Assembly (NCBI GenBank): GCA_023665275.1
Contig: JAMPEF010000005.1
Span: 1-64,000 of the forward strand
Direction: 5' to 3'
Origin: Alistipes senegalensis
GTDB lineage: Bacteria; Bacillota; Clostridia; Oscillospirales; Ruminococcaceae
DNA length: 64,000 nt
Part shown: piece after piece, positions 41,608 through 50,677 of the stretch
Position numbering within the stretch: the stretch's first letter is position 1
Layout: the number at the start of each line of letters is the position of its first letter
The notes under the pieces: model-generated
Databases searched by the model: none
Told to the model about the DNA's origin: nothing
Seen by the model: only the letters and a program-made list of their open reading frames with translations
Position numbers and translations under genes: made by a program

Positions 41608-41720
41608 TGACCTGCATCTTTAAAAGACACAGGTCACGTAAACAAGGTACTGTTTATTCTTCCCAATATGGTGGAAAGCCGGTATGAACGGAAGTTAATT
41701 GCTGTAAGTACCTTTTTTAT
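41608..41720 (+). ncRNA. Long imperfect hairpin RNA or elaborate terminator after the WYL genes
   Basis: Immediately after the stop codon TGACCTG (41608-41614) pairs with CAGGTCA (41630-41636). A long stem follows: AAGGTACT/AGTACCTT (41644-41651 with 41707-41714), then CTTCC/GGAAG (41659-41663 with 41690-41694), then ATGGTGG/CCGGTAT around an AAAG loop. Symmetric internal loops separate the helices. T6 follows the outer stem. It is far larger than a usual terminator. A stem closed by both ends with a U-tail is also the plan of Y RNAs, so it is worth testing next to a Ro60-like gene. Confidence 0.5.
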
Positions 41721-41764
41721 ATTGTATCACAATATTATAAAGTTGTCAACAAATTTCATTAACA

Positions 41765-43597
41765 TTATTCAGTTATTTTTCTTGCCTCAATGTAAAATCT
41801 CTTATCTTCCGCATGACCCATAGAAAAAGTTTTCCGTGGTAATGCACCATCTTTTATTACAGTCGGGAAAAGCTGTGATTTATCCATATCCGGAAGAATA
41901 AAGCCGATTCCGTTATGTTTTTCAGCGAGATTTTTAACCGTTTCCGTACCGTGAATGTAATCAATTTTTCCGCCGTTTGATTTTATATAACCATCAAGGA
42001 AATTCTGCAACGAACCTACAGAAAGATTTGAAGATTCTTTATTTATATAGAATTTCTTTTCAGTGCCGTTGCATGACATAATAACATACTGGTCTGATTC
42101 AGAATTTTCAGAAAGTTCAAGGGCTTTTGTCATTTCAGAAATAAGTTTATCACAATCAACGTCATATACAAGGCGGTGTATAGCCTCAAATTTAAGTGCG
42201 TCGCTATGGAGGTTCACTATTTCAGCGAGTGCATAACGTGCAGGGTGTCCGGAAAAATCAATATCCGGATTTGATTTTTTAAGCTGTTCATAAAATTCTT
42301 TAGCAGTTGCAAGTGAATGATTTCCGTCACCCATAGCGTAAAGCAGTACCGGTGATTTTTCAAGATTATATTTTTTATTGAATATTTGAAAGTCAGCGAG
42401 TTCGCATAATGCGGAGTCAATTTTTTTCTGAGTTTCGGTGTCTACGAGATAGCCCTTTATACTTCCGCCGTTTTGCATAAGTTCAAAATCATATAATTTT
42501 TCCATATCCTGCTCCGCAAGCGGTTCAATGACAGTATTTTCAGGGTCATCAATCAGAATCATTATATGTGGCAGTTCAAGAGTTGCTCCCTGACGTACTT
42601 TTATACGTGGTGGGATTCTTTCTATAACGGTAGCTTCCGTTGCACGTACTTCAGAACGGCTACCCTTTGAGAAGTCATATTTTTCAAGGTCTATCGCTCC
42701 GACTATACCACGTCTTATAATGCCGTTGCTCTGTACTCTTTCGACGTAAACCATAGCATTTTTATACTCCTTGAAAACGCCGTCTGAAATATATTTATCC
42801 ATAGAATTATGAATATTTTCTATTCTTTCGGAAACATCATCATTTTCAAGGAAAATTTCCGGCAGTATCAGATTAAGTGTTGACGGTGCATCACCGACTT
42901 TATTATATACCTCGTTCCAGTATTCCGGTTCGCTGGTGTACTGGTCGCAGGCAATAACAGACCATTTATTCATATCGACGTTTTCCGGAATAAGTATATC
43001 CGCATTGTGAAAAGCTGTTGTATTCATGTTGTTTTCCTCCAGTGATTTTATAAATTGTTTTAACTCCTGATTGAGTGCCGATACAGGCAGACCCACCACA
43101 TTGAAATAATCTCCGTTCATGTTCTTTATCAGCAGTGAACCTTTTCCCTGTATGCCATATCCGCCGGCTTTATCGAACGGCTCTCCGGTGGATATATACC
43201 ATTCTATATCTTTTTCGGAAAGTTTCCGGAATGTCACGGAAGTTGTCCGTGAATTAAGAGTAAAATTACCACCGCCGATTATGCAAAATGAAGTTGTCAC
43301 GCTATGTACTTTTCCGGAAAGCATTCTCAGAAATTTTCTGCATTCGTCAACATCTTTAGGCTTGCCGAGTACATGACCATCAACTTTCACGACAGTATCA
43401 CAGCCGATAACTATGCAGTCCGGATATAGTTCAGCGGCTTTTTTTGCCTTGAGTTCCGCAAGGTAAACCGCCGGACTGTAAGGGTAATTTTCTGGTAATG
43501 TTTCGTCAACGTCCATTGCAACGCATTCAAAGTCATCAGTAATAAGTTTCATCAGTTCACGCCGTCTCGGCGAGGCTGATGCAAGTATTATCTTCAT
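41765..43597 (-). CDS. In-frame fusion of Maf nucleotide pyrophosphatase and DUF1015 protein
   Basis: Residues 1-190 form a Maf-type NTP pyrophosphatase (SASPRRREL at the start, GCDTVV and GYGIQG), a house-cleaning enzyme acting on non-canonical nucleotides. Residues 191-610 form a DUF1015 protein (beginning MNTTAFHNADILIPEN, with WSVIACDQYTSEPEYW and GDGNHSLATAKEFYE), a family linked to serine kinase activity. The junction at 43027 retains an ATG preceded by GGAGGAAAACAAC, so DUF1015 may also be made alone. The main start follows AAGGAGTG. The two are normally separate genes. Confidence 0.85.
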   Translation of the reverse strand: MKIILASASPRRRELMKLITDDFECVAMDVDETLPENYPYSPAVYLAELKAKKAAELYPDCIVIGCDTVVKVDGHVLGKPKDVDECRKFLRMLSGKVHSVTTSFCIIGGGNFTLNSRTTSVTFRKLSEKDIEWYISTGEPFDKAGGYGIQGKGSLLIKNMNGDYFNVVGLPVSALNQELKQFIKSLEENNMNTTAFHNADILIPENVDMNKWSVIACDQYTSEPEYWNEVYNKVGDAPSTLNLILPEIFLENDDVSERIENIHNSMDKYISDGVFKEYKNAMVYVERVQSNGIIRRGIVGAIDLEKYDFSKGSRSEVRATEATVIERIPPRIKVRQGATLELPHIMILIDDPENTVIEPLAEQDMEKLYDFELMQNGGSIKGYLVDTETQKKIDSALCELADFQIFNKKYNLEKSPVLLYAMGDGNHSLATAKEFYEQLKKSNPDIDFSGHPARYALAEIVNLHSDALKFEAIHRLVYDVDCDKLISEMTKALELSENSESDQYVIMSCNGTEKKFYINKESSNLSVGSLQNFLDGYIKSNGGKIDYIHGTETVKNLAEKHNGIGFILPDMDKSQLFPTVIKDGALPRKTFSMGHAEDKRFYIEARKITE

Positions 43598-43706
43598 TTT
43601 ATCACTCCTTTATTAGATTTTACCATATACTTATTATAATGTCAAGCGTATGAAAATAACTCTGTAAAAATTTACTGAAAGTTCATGAAAAAATTTTCAG
43701 AAGTAC

Positions 43707-43735
43707 TTGAAAAATCTGTCAGAATGGTGTACAAT
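43707..43735 (+). promoter_or_regulatory. Promoter of pgk
   Basis: TTGAAA (43707-43712) and TACAAT (43730-43735) are separated by 17 bp. Confidence 0.6.
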
Positions 43736-43802
43736 GTTATTGTGAGCTGTTATTTAATTAACATATGCTCAATACATTATAATATGAAAGGATGTCATAC
43801 CA

Positions 43803-45023
43803 ATGGCAGGATTAAACAAAGTTACTGTCGAAGACGTTAACGTTACCGGCAGAAAAGTACTCGTAAGAGTAGATTTCAACGTACCTCTCAAGGACGGTGT
43901 TATCACCAACGATAACAGAATACAGGCAGCTCTTCCCACAATCAACAAACTTGTTGAAAATGGTGCAAAGGTTGTACTCTGTTCACACCTCGGCAAGCCG
44001 AAGAATGGTCCGGAAGCTAAGTTCTCACTTGCTCCGGCTGCTGCAAGACTTGCAGAACTCGTAAATACTAAGGTTGTTTTTGCTGCTGATGATACAGTTG
44101 TAGGCGAAAACGCTAAAAAGGCTGTTTCTGAAATGAACAACGGTGAAATCGTTGTACTTGAAAATACAAGATTCCGTGGTGCAGAAGAAACAAAGAACGG
44201 TGAAGACTTCTCTAAGGAACTCGCTGAACTCGTTGACGGTGAAGTTTTCGTTATGGACGCTTTCGGTTCTGCACACCGTGCGCACGCATCAACAGCAGGC
44301 GTTACAAAGTTTGTCAAGGAAACTGCTGTAGGCTATCTTATGCAGAAAGAAATCCAGTATCTCGGAAACGCTGTTGAAGTTCCTGAAAGACCGTTTGTTG
44401 CTATCCTCGGTGGTGCTAAAGTTGCAGACAAACTCAATGTAATTTCAAACCTTCTCGAAAAGTGCGATACGCTTATTATCGGTGGTGGAATGGCTTATAC
44501 ATTCATCAAGGCTAACGGTGGTTCAATAGGCACATCACTTGTTGACGACGAAAAACTTGACTACTGCAAGGAAATGCTTGCTAAGGCTGAATCTCTCGGA
44601 AAGAAAATTCTTCTACCTGTTGATACAGAAGTAGCATCTTCTTTCCCGAACCCGATTGACGCTGAAATTGAAGTAGAAAACGTTGCATCTAATGAAATTC
44701 CGGCTGACAAGATGGGTCTTGATATCGGCGTTGAAACACAGAAGATTTTCGCTGAAGCTGTAAAGTCTGCAAAAACTGTTGTATGGAACGGTCCTATGGG
44801 TGTATTTGAAAACCCTGTACTTGCTAAGGGTACAATTGCAGTTGCAAAGGCACTCGCTGAAACAGATGCTACTACTATTATCGGTGGTGGTGACTCAGCA
44901 GCAGCAGTTATGCAGCTCGGCTTTGCAGACAAGATGAGCCATATTTCTACTGGTGGTGGTGCTTCCCTCGAATACCTCGAAGGAAAAGTACTCCCTGGTG
45001 TTGCTGTAATCGCTGAAAAGTAA
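43803..45023 (+). CDS. pgk: Phosphoglycerate kinase
   Basis: The enzyme makes ATP from 1,3-bisphosphoglycerate. The signature [14 protein letters not shown], the substrate site SHLGKPK, RFRGAEE and the nucleotide-binding GGGDSAAA near the C-terminus are all present in 406 residues. Codon use is strongly biased to a few codons (CTC, GCT, AAG), as expected for an abundant protein. A small GGGCG/CGCCC stem-loop (about 45036-45061) follows without a T-run. Confidence 0.97.
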   Translation: MAGLNKVTVEDVNVTGRKVLVRVDFNVPLKDGVITNDNRIQAALPTINKLVENGAKVVLCSHLGKPKNGPEAKFSLAPAAARLAELVNTKVVFAADDTVVGENAKKAVSEMNNGEIVVLENTRFRGAEETKNGEDFSKELAELVDGEVFVMDAFGSAHRAHASTAGVTKFVKETAVGYLMQKEIQYLGNAVEVPERPFVAILGGAKVADKLNVISNLLEKCDTLIIGGGMAYTFIKANGGSIGTSLVDDEKLDYCKEMLAKAESLGKKILLPVDTEVASSFPNPIDAEIEVENVASNEIPADKMGLDIGVETQKIFAEAVKSAKTVVWNGPMGVFENPVLAKGTIAVAKALAETDATTIIGGGDSAAAVMQLGFADKMSHISTGGGASLEYLEGKVLPGVAVIAEK

Positions 45024-45081
45024 TTCAATCTCAAAAAGGGCGGGTAGAAATATTCGCCCTTAATGCAATGATGTGTAAATT

Positions 45082-45363
45082 ATGAATATGGCTTTATTTT
45101 CTATTGATGGGTCATTATTATTGTTTTCTTACGCTATATTTTTTATATCAATGCTGATTGCATTGGTTTTTCTGATAAAAATAATAAGAACAATAAAAGT
45201 ATATCATAAAGCTAAAAAAATCTATCCTGAACGTATTCCGATACTGAAAAAAGAGCTGAAAAAATATACCATTATTCTAATTTCTGTTCTTATATTCGGA
45301 TTCGGACAGTTATGCGGTGTTTTGTACCTTTACGGACTTGCAATGTCTAACCACAATTGCTAA
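45082..45363 (+). CDS. Small membrane protein, unknown
   Basis: This 93-residue protein has two hydrophobic helices (about 10-32 and 66-88) separated by a Lys-rich loop (KVYHKAKKIYPERIPILKKE). It is the first of a run of tiny membrane proteins lying between pgk and tpiA. The ribosome site is weak (GATGTG). No family is recognised. Confidence 0.6.
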   Translation: MNMALFSIDGSLLLFSYAIFFISMLIALVFLIKIIRTIKVYHKAKKIYPERIPILKKELKKYTIILISVLIFGFGQLCGVLYLYGLAMSNHNC

Positions 45364-45412
45364 CAAATATTTACTGAAGTGCATAATAAACAAACTAAAG
45401 GAGTGCATTATT

Positions 45413-45607
45413 ATGTATTTATATGTACTTATAATGATTTGGCTTTTATGGCTTGCAGTATCTGCAATAATGCTGATTTCTGCAATGGAAGAGTTCAGAA
45501 AAACCGATAAATCCGACATTGATAAATTAAAAGTCTGTAAGAAGAAAATTATATTCCGCTCAATTATGAATGTTGTTCCGATAGTGCTTTCAACTTTTTT
45601 CGTTTAG
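45413..45607 (+). CDS. Small membrane protein, copy 1 of a tandem pair
   Basis: This 64-residue protein starts at 45413 with AAAGGAG upstream. A hydrophobic N-terminal helix is followed by the charged MEEFRKTDKSDIDKLKVCKK and a second helix. The gene at 45711 is a tandem copy in both coding and leader sequence (both leaders carry AAACAAACTAAAG). Function unknown. Confidence 0.65.
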   Translation: MYLYVLIMIWLLWLAVSAIMLISAMEEFRKTDKSDIDKLKVCKKKIIFRSIMNVVPIVLSTFFV

Positions 45608-45710
45608 TACATTGAAAAATTTCATATACTTAAAATATTGTTTACTGAGATGCATATATGAAAAGATAAACAAACTAAAGTAATAACATAATTTAAGGGA
45701 GTGGATTATT

Positions 45711-45965
45711 ATATATTTAGCTCTGGAGGGTCACCTGTCAGGTGCGATTATTTATTATATAATTTTTGCATATGTACTTATAATAATTTATTTTTTATGG
45801 CTTGCAGTATCTGCAACAAAGCTGGTTTCTGCAATGGAAGAATTCAGAAAAACCGACAAATCCGACATTGATAAATTAAAAGCCTGTAAGAAAAAAATTA
45901 TATTCCACTCAATTATGACTGCTATTCCGTTAGTGCTTTTAGCTTTTTTAGCATATATACATTAG
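45711..45965 (+). pseudogene. Small membrane protein, copy 2, with ATA in place of ATG
   Basis: The frame from 45711 to 45965 (about 84 codons) repeats the copy at 45413: MEEFRKTDKSDIDKLKACKK is almost identical, as are both membrane helices. The ribosome site GGGAG is kept at the same spacing, but the aligned start codon is ATA instead of ATG. An insert of about 20 codons lies after the start. There is no other well-placed start, so it is either dead or translated poorly from ATA. Confidence 0.6.
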
Positions 45966-45989
45966 GGTTGCTTTAAATGAGGTGCTGAA

Positions 45990-46454
45990 ATGGGAGATAC
46001 AATATTTGCACATATTGAAGACCATATTCATGATATGAACACGTGGGCAAATCAATTATTATTCTCAATAATTATTCTTTTCATAATAAGTATAGTATTC
46101 TGGGTATCTGTCTTAAAGATGTCAAATGCTTATTCAAATTATCTGATAATAAAAAAATTTACATTTGCAGATAAGAAATGGAAACTTGTTACCGCAAAAG
46201 TGGACAGATTTTCCGATTATGATACAAGTATCACATACATTACTGAAGAAAGAATATATAATGCCAATCTGAGCGATACCGAATGTGAATTTTTTCAGGG
46301 CAAATCAGTAAATATTCTGTACAGGACAAGTAATCCGAAAAAATATATTCCCTATGATAAAGAATATTTTAAAAAGAAATTAATTTCAAATCTGATATGC
46401 TCAATAATATCGTGTGCATTAAGTATGCTGATTGTTTTTAAGATTATTTTTTAG
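45990..46454 (+). CDS. Membrane protein resembling DUF3592
   Basis: This 154-residue protein has an N-terminal membrane helix (about 22-45), a central soluble part and a C-terminal hydrophobic helix (about 130-153). The part containing KWKLVTAKVDRFSDYDTS, the NILYRTSNPKKY segment and the helix-domain-helix order resemble DUF3592 proteins. TGAGGTG lies upstream of the start. Its role is unknown. Confidence 0.6.
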   Translation: MGDTIFAHIEDHIHDMNTWANQLLFSIIILFIISIVFWVSVLKMSNAYSNYLIIKKFTFADKKWKLVTAKVDRFSDYDTSITYITEERIYNANLSDTECEFFQGKSVNILYRTSNPKKYIPYDKEYFKKKLISNLICSIISCALSMLIVFKIIF

Positions 46455-46504
46455 TGCATTTTTACCCGTTGCATACAATTTTTTTTCTGAAAGAAGTTAG
46501 AAGT

Positions 46505-46717
46505 ATGAAAATTACTGAAAAATTAAAAGAAAATTATTCTTCGGAAATCATGCTTTTGTCTATTGCGTGTTTTCTTGCCGGAGTTGTTGTGGGAGTACTT
46601 CTCGCACCTGTTAAAAAGGGCTTTGCGATATGCTCTTATAACGGCTGCAACAACAAGACAAAAAATTACAAAAACTGCAATTATGGTTATGACGACGAAG
46701 ATGATAATATTAATTAA
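46505..46717 (+). CDS. Small single-span membrane protein
   Basis: This 70-residue protein starts at 46505. One membrane helix (about 14-36, with AGVVVGVLLAPVKKG) resembles YtxH-type anchors. The tail is rich in Asn, Lys, Tyr, Cys and Asp and ends DDEDDNIN. The longer frame upstream lacks a ribosome site. It lies 15 bp before tpiA and could be co-transcribed with it. Confidence 0.65.
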   Translation: MKITEKLKENYSSEIMLLSIACFLAGVVVGVLLAPVKKGFAICSYNGCNNKTKNYKNCNYGYDDEDDNIN

Positions 46718-46732
46718 AAGGAGTTATTTAAA

Positions 46733-47509
46733 ATGAACAAGTCAACAAGAAAAGCAATTATTGCTGGTAACTGGAAAATGAACAAGACACGTCCGGAGGC
46801 TAAGGAGCTTTTAGAGGCTATAAAGCCCCTTGTTGCCAACGCTGAGGGCAATGTTGAAGTTATCGCTTGCGTACCATTCACAAACCTTGAAACTGCTATA
46901 AACACAACAGCAGGTTCTAATGTAAAAATCGGTGCTGAAAACGTTCACTTTGAAAAGAGCGGTGCATTTACAGGTGAAATCTCCGCTGATATGCTTTCCG
47001 AACTCGGTGTTGAATACGTTGTTATCGGACACAGCGAAAGAAGACAGTATTTCGGCGAAACAGATGAAACTGTAAACAAGAGACTTCTTGCCGCACTCGA
47101 AGGCGGTTTAAAGCCGATTCTCTGTGTTGGTGAAACTCTTGAACAGAGAGAACAGGGCATTACAGAAGAAGTTATCGCTATGCAGACAAAAATTGCTTTA
47201 CAGGGTACTTGCCCTAAGTGCATAAAGAATGTTGTTATCGCATACGAACCTGTATGGGCTATCGGTACTGGCAAGGTTGCTACTCCGGAGCAGGCACAGG
47301 ACGTTTGTGCATTTATCCGTAAAACTATTGCAGGACTTTTCAATCAGGAAGTTGCAGACGGCATAACAATTCAGTATGGTGGTTCTATGAATGCTAAGAA
47401 CTGTGCTGAACTCCTTGCAAAGCCCGACATTGACGGCGGACTTATCGGTGGTGCTTCACTCAAGGCAGAAGATTTCAACACAATTGTACAGGCTGCTGTA
47501 AACGGCTGA
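46733..47509 (+). CDS. tpiA: Triose-phosphate isomerase
   Basis: The enzyme interconverts dihydroxyacetone phosphate and glyceraldehyde-3-phosphate. The 258-residue barrel has AGNWKMNK at the start, the catalytic His in GHSERR, the catalytic Glu in AYEPVWAIGTGK and the phosphate site GGASL near the end. AAAGGAG precedes the start. It belongs with pgk and gpmI to a glycolytic cluster. Confidence 0.98.
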   Translation: MNKSTRKAIIAGNWKMNKTRPEAKELLEAIKPLVANAEGNVEVIACVPFTNLETAINTTAGSNVKIGAENVHFEKSGAFTGEISADMLSELGVEYVVIGHSERRQYFGETDETVNKRLLAALEGGLKPILCVGETLEQREQGITEEVIAMQTKIALQGTCPKCIKNVVIAYEPVWAIGTGKVATPEQAQDVCAFIRKTIAGLFNQEVADGITIQYGGSMNAKNCAELLAKPDIDGGLIGGASLKAEDFNTIVQAAVNG

Positions 47510-47530
47510 TTCTGAAAAAATTATGTATAT

Positions 47531-47565
47531 CAGTGGGTAAATTTTCTGTTTGCCCACTGCCTTTT
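47531..47565 (+). terminator. Terminator of tpiA
   Basis: CAGTGGG (47531-47537) pairs with CCCACTG (47553-47559), extended by TAAA/TTTG, followed by CTTTT. Confidence 0.7.
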
Positions 47566-47582
47566 CAGAACGGGGGACGTCT

Positions 47583-48302
47583 ATGAAGAAAACCACATCA
47601 GGAGACACATTGCATGCTATTAATATATTAATATGCTTTTTTCTTTTCTTGGGTGTAATATACTTCGGAACTGCAAGCGGAATAACATTCAGATTGTTCT
47701 TTATTGGATTCTGGGTTAATTTTGTTCTTGCATTGATTTATAAATTTTATCAGAAAAACGGTAGTTTCAGAAAAACTGTTATTATATTGCGTGTGGTTGC
47801 TGTAACTATTTTATTACTGGGAATACTTACACCGTTTACTTTGATTAATTTCAGAAATACAAAATTAGTGTATCCTGTAAAGCGTTTCTGTTACGGTTAC
47901 GGAGTATATTCGGAAAGATTCAATAATGATATTCTTCCCGAAAGTCTGCCGAAAAAATGCGATGACTATATGTTTATCACACAAGGAAGTTTTCCCGCAC
48001 AGGATTATCACCCGTCTGCATATCTTGCATTTCATACCGACACAGAAACTCTGAAAAAATATGAAGAACATTTCAATTCTGTTTATGATGCAGAACGTCA
48101 TACAGCACATATGCCCGATAAAGAAAAGTATGTCACTTATGATGATTCATGGCTGAAATGTCCCGAAGAACTACCACAACACGTATTACAGAGGCTTGAA
48201 CCCGAACACATACACGATTTTGGAAAGGCTATAATATATACACATTACGGCAAGGGCTGTATGCTTGATTATAATTCCGGTCTTGCTGTATTCTGGTACT
48301 GA
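47583..48302 (+). CDS. Membrane protein of unknown function
   Basis: This 239-residue protein has three hydrophobic segments in the first 95 residues (about 12-30, 36-55, 69-90). A soluble C-terminal domain of about 140 residues follows, rich in Tyr, His and acidic residues. No family motif is recognised. The start at 47583 follows GGGGGACG. It sits between tpiA and gpmI, interrupting the glycolytic cluster, and is not obviously related to glycolysis. Confidence 0.65.
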   Translation: MKKTTSGDTLHAINILICFFLFLGVIYFGTASGITFRLFFIGFWVNFVLALIYKFYQKNGSFRKTVIILRVVAVTILLLGILTPFTLINFRNTKLVYPVKRFCYGYGVYSERFNNDILPESLPKKCDDYMFITQGSFPAQDYHPSAYLAFHTDTETLKKYEEHFNSVYDAERHTAHMPDKEKYVTYDDSWLKCPEELPQHVLQRLEPEHIHDFGKAIIYTHYGKGCMLDYNSGLAVFWY

Positions 48303-48331
48303 TTAATTTAATTTGAAAGGACAGATAAAAA

Positions 48332-49849
48332 ATGTCAAAAAAACCTGTAGCACTTATTATTATGGACGGTTTCGGTTATAATTCGTCCGATTACGGCAAT
48401 GCTATTACTGCTGCTAAAACTCCGAACATTGATAAATACAGACAAGGTGCAAATACTCTTATTGGTGCAAGCGGTCTTGATGTTGGACTTCCGGACGGTC
48501 AGATGGGCAATTCAGAAGTCGGACACACAAACATAGGAGCAGGACGCATAGTATATCAGATGCTTGTAAAGATTTCTAAGGATATTAAAGACGGTGTTTT
48601 CTTTGAAAATAAGGCTCTGCTTGATGCTATAAAAAATTGTAAGGAAAAAAATTCCGCACTTCACCTTATGGGACTTCTTTCCCCTGGTGGTGTTCATAGT
48701 CATATGGAACACCTTTTCGGTCTTGTGGAAATGGCTAAGAAAAACAGTCTTGACAAGGTTTATATACACGCATTTCTTGACGGTAGAGATGTTCCGCCGT
48801 CATCTGCCGCCGAATTTATGGAACAGACAGTTACAGAACTTGAAAAAATAGGTCTCGGAAAGATTGCCACAATTTCCGGACGTTTCTACGCTATGGACAG
48901 AGATAACGCATGGGACAGAGTAGAAAAAGCATATTCCGCTATGGTTTACGGTGAGGGCGTTAAAGAAACTTGTCCGGTTCAGGCTATAAAAAATTCTTAC
49001 GAAAACGGCGTAACAGATGAATTTATGCTCCCGACAGTCATTGACGGCGGTGCACAGATTAAGTCTGATGACAGCGTTATTTTCTTCAATTTTCGTCCAG
49101 ACCGTGCAAGACAGATTACCCGTGCTTTTGTTGACCCTGATTTCACAGGATTTGAAAGAAAAAATGGATTCTTTAATCTCAGTTTTGTATGTATGGCACA
49201 ATATGATGCATCTATGCCAAATGTAACTGTTGCGTATCCGCCAGAACAGCTCACTATGACTATGGGTGAATATCTCAGTAAATCGGGAAAAACACAGCTC
49301 CGTATTGCCGAAACTCAGAAATATGCACACGTTACATTTTTCTTTAACGGCGGTGAGGAAAAGCAATTTGAGGGCGAAGACAGAATCCTTATAAAATCAC
49401 CTGATGTTGAGACTTTCGATATGAAGCCTGAAATGAGTGCTTACGAAGTTTGCGATGCTGTAGTTGATGCTATAAATTCCGACAAGTACGATGTTATAAT
49501 TCTAAATTATGCAAACTGTGATATGGTAGGGCATACCGGCGTTTTCGATGCTGCTGTAAAGGCTGTTGAAGCCGTTGACGAGTGTGTAGGAAAAATGGTT
49601 GATGCAATTCTTGCCAAGGGTGGTGCAGCTCTTATCACAGCCGACCACGGTAACGCCGACAAGATGTACGAACCCGATGGAAGCCCGTTCACTGCTCACA
49701 CTACAAATCCCGTACCGCTTTTCTGTGTGGGATATGACTGTGAACTTCGTGACGGCGGTGTACTTGCTGACCTTGCACCGACTATGCTTGAAATCCTTGA
49801 AATGCCACAGCCGACAGAAATGACAGGAAAATCATTAATCAAAAAATAA
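48332..49849 (+). CDS. gpmI: 2,3-bisphosphoglycerate-independent phosphoglycerate mutase
   Basis: This manganese-dependent enzyme converts 3- to 2-phosphoglycerate. It has 505 residues. IIMDGFGYN holds a metal ligand and GNSEVGHTNIGAGR holds the phosphoserine Ser. FLDGRDVPP, FFNFRPDRARQ and the metal cluster TADHGNAD with AHTTNPVP complete the family pattern. The start follows GAAAGGACAG. Confidence 0.97.
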   Translation: MSKKPVALIIMDGFGYNSSDYGNAITAAKTPNIDKYRQGANTLIGASGLDVGLPDGQMGNSEVGHTNIGAGRIVYQMLVKISKDIKDGVFFENKALLDAIKNCKEKNSALHLMGLLSPGGVHSHMEHLFGLVEMAKKNSLDKVYIHAFLDGRDVPPSSAAEFMEQTVTELEKIGLGKIATISGRFYAMDRDNAWDRVEKAYSAMVYGEGVKETCPVQAIKNSYENGVTDEFMLPTVIDGGAQIKSDDSVIFFNFRPDRARQITRAFVDPDFTGFERKNGFFNLSFVCMAQYDASMPNVTVAYPPEQLTMTMGEYLSKSGKTQLRIAETQKYAHVTFFFNGGEEKQFEGEDRILIKSPDVETFDMKPEMSAYEVCDAVVDAINSDKYDVIILNYANCDMVGHTGVFDAAVKAVEAVDECVGKMVDAILAKGGAALITADHGNADKMYEPDGSPFTAHTTNPVPLFCVGYDCELRDGGVLADLAPTMLEILEMPQPTEMTGKSLIKK

Positions 49850-49857
49850 AAATTAAA

Positions 49858-49888
49858 AACAGGCTGGCGGAAAAAGTCAGCCTGTTAT
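49858..49888 (+). terminator. Hairpin after gpmI
   Basis: AACAGGCTG (49858-49866) pairs with CAGCCTGTT (49878-49886). The T-run is short, so termination may be partial. Confidence 0.6.
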
Positions 49889-49904
49889 TATCGGAGGTAA
49901 AAAT

Positions 49905-50141
49905 ATGAATCCAATTGCTTTAACAAAATCTTTAACTAAAATAATGCCTATGATTAAGACATTCAAGGGTAATCACCCGAAATTTTTCCCGTTTGTGAAA
50001 AAAGCACTCAGGGAGGCTGACGAGGGAAGTATTATTGAAGTAAAAATCACAACTTCTGAGGGTAAGGAATATATTACAAATTTAAAACTTTCCGCACAGG
50101 ATATGGAACTTGTCGGCGAGGCACACAATATATTAGATTAA
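49905..50141 (+). CDS. Small conserved-looking protein, unknown
   Basis: This 78-residue soluble protein has an amphipathic N-terminal helix and a short beta part (GSIIEVKITTSEGKEYITNL). TCGGAGG precedes the start at good spacing, so it is probably real. Its stop overlaps the convergent cobO stop by 4 bp. No function can be assigned. Confidence 0.65.
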   Translation: MNPIALTKSLTKIMPMIKTFKGNHPKFFPFVKKALREADEGSIIEVKITTSEGKEYITNLKLSAQDMELVGEAHNILD

Positions 50142-50644
50142 TATTCTATTCCCTTACGTGCAGTAATGCCCTTTTCGTATGGGTGACGTATGGCGTTTAT
50201 TTCGCTGATATAGTCGGCTTTTTCAAGGAATATTTCCGCCGGATTGCGTCCGGTAAGAATTATTTCCCGTTGGTCGCTGAGTATCATATTTCCGGAAATT
50301 TTTCGGTCAATCATATTTTTGTTGTATGCGTCAAGAAATTCATCAAGTATGATAATATCAGCATAGCTCCTGAAAGCTCGATTAATCATATCATTATGCT
50401 TTTCAGTGACAAATTTTTTTTCAGTGTCATTCATACGGAAAGTGAATTTATTGCAGACATCACAGCAGCATATATTTATATTTTTTATCTGTTTCAGGAT
50501 TTCATTTTCTGAAGAATTTCCGTTTTTCAGGAACTGCATAAACATAACATTCAGACCAGCTCCCGCCGCCCTTATCGCAAGACCAACAGCAGCGGTAGTT
50601 TTTCCCTTGCCGTTTCCATGATAAATGTGTAAAATAAATCTCAC
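50138..50644 (-). CDS. cobO: Cob(I)alamin / corrinoid adenosyltransferase
   Basis: This enzyme of the BtuR/CobO family adds the adenosyl group to corrinoids to make coenzyme B12. It has 168 residues with the family P-loop HGNGKGKTTAAVG, and IIILDEF in the Walker B position. The start is a GTG at 50644. Other B12 genes are not in the window, so it may serve salvage. It is divergent from a HAD gene 33 bp away, and their promoters must overlap. Confidence 0.92.
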   Translation of the reverse strand: MRFILHIYHGNGKGKTTAAVGLAIRAAGAGLNVMFMQFLKNGNSSENEILKQIKNINICCCDVCNKFTFRMNDTEKKFVTEKHNDMINRAFRSYADIIILDEFLDAYNKNMIDRKISGNMILSDQREIILTGRNPAEIFLEKADYISEINAIRHPYEKGITARKGIEY

Positions 50645-50677
50645 CTCGTATTATTTTGTTAAGGAGTGTTTTTACAA

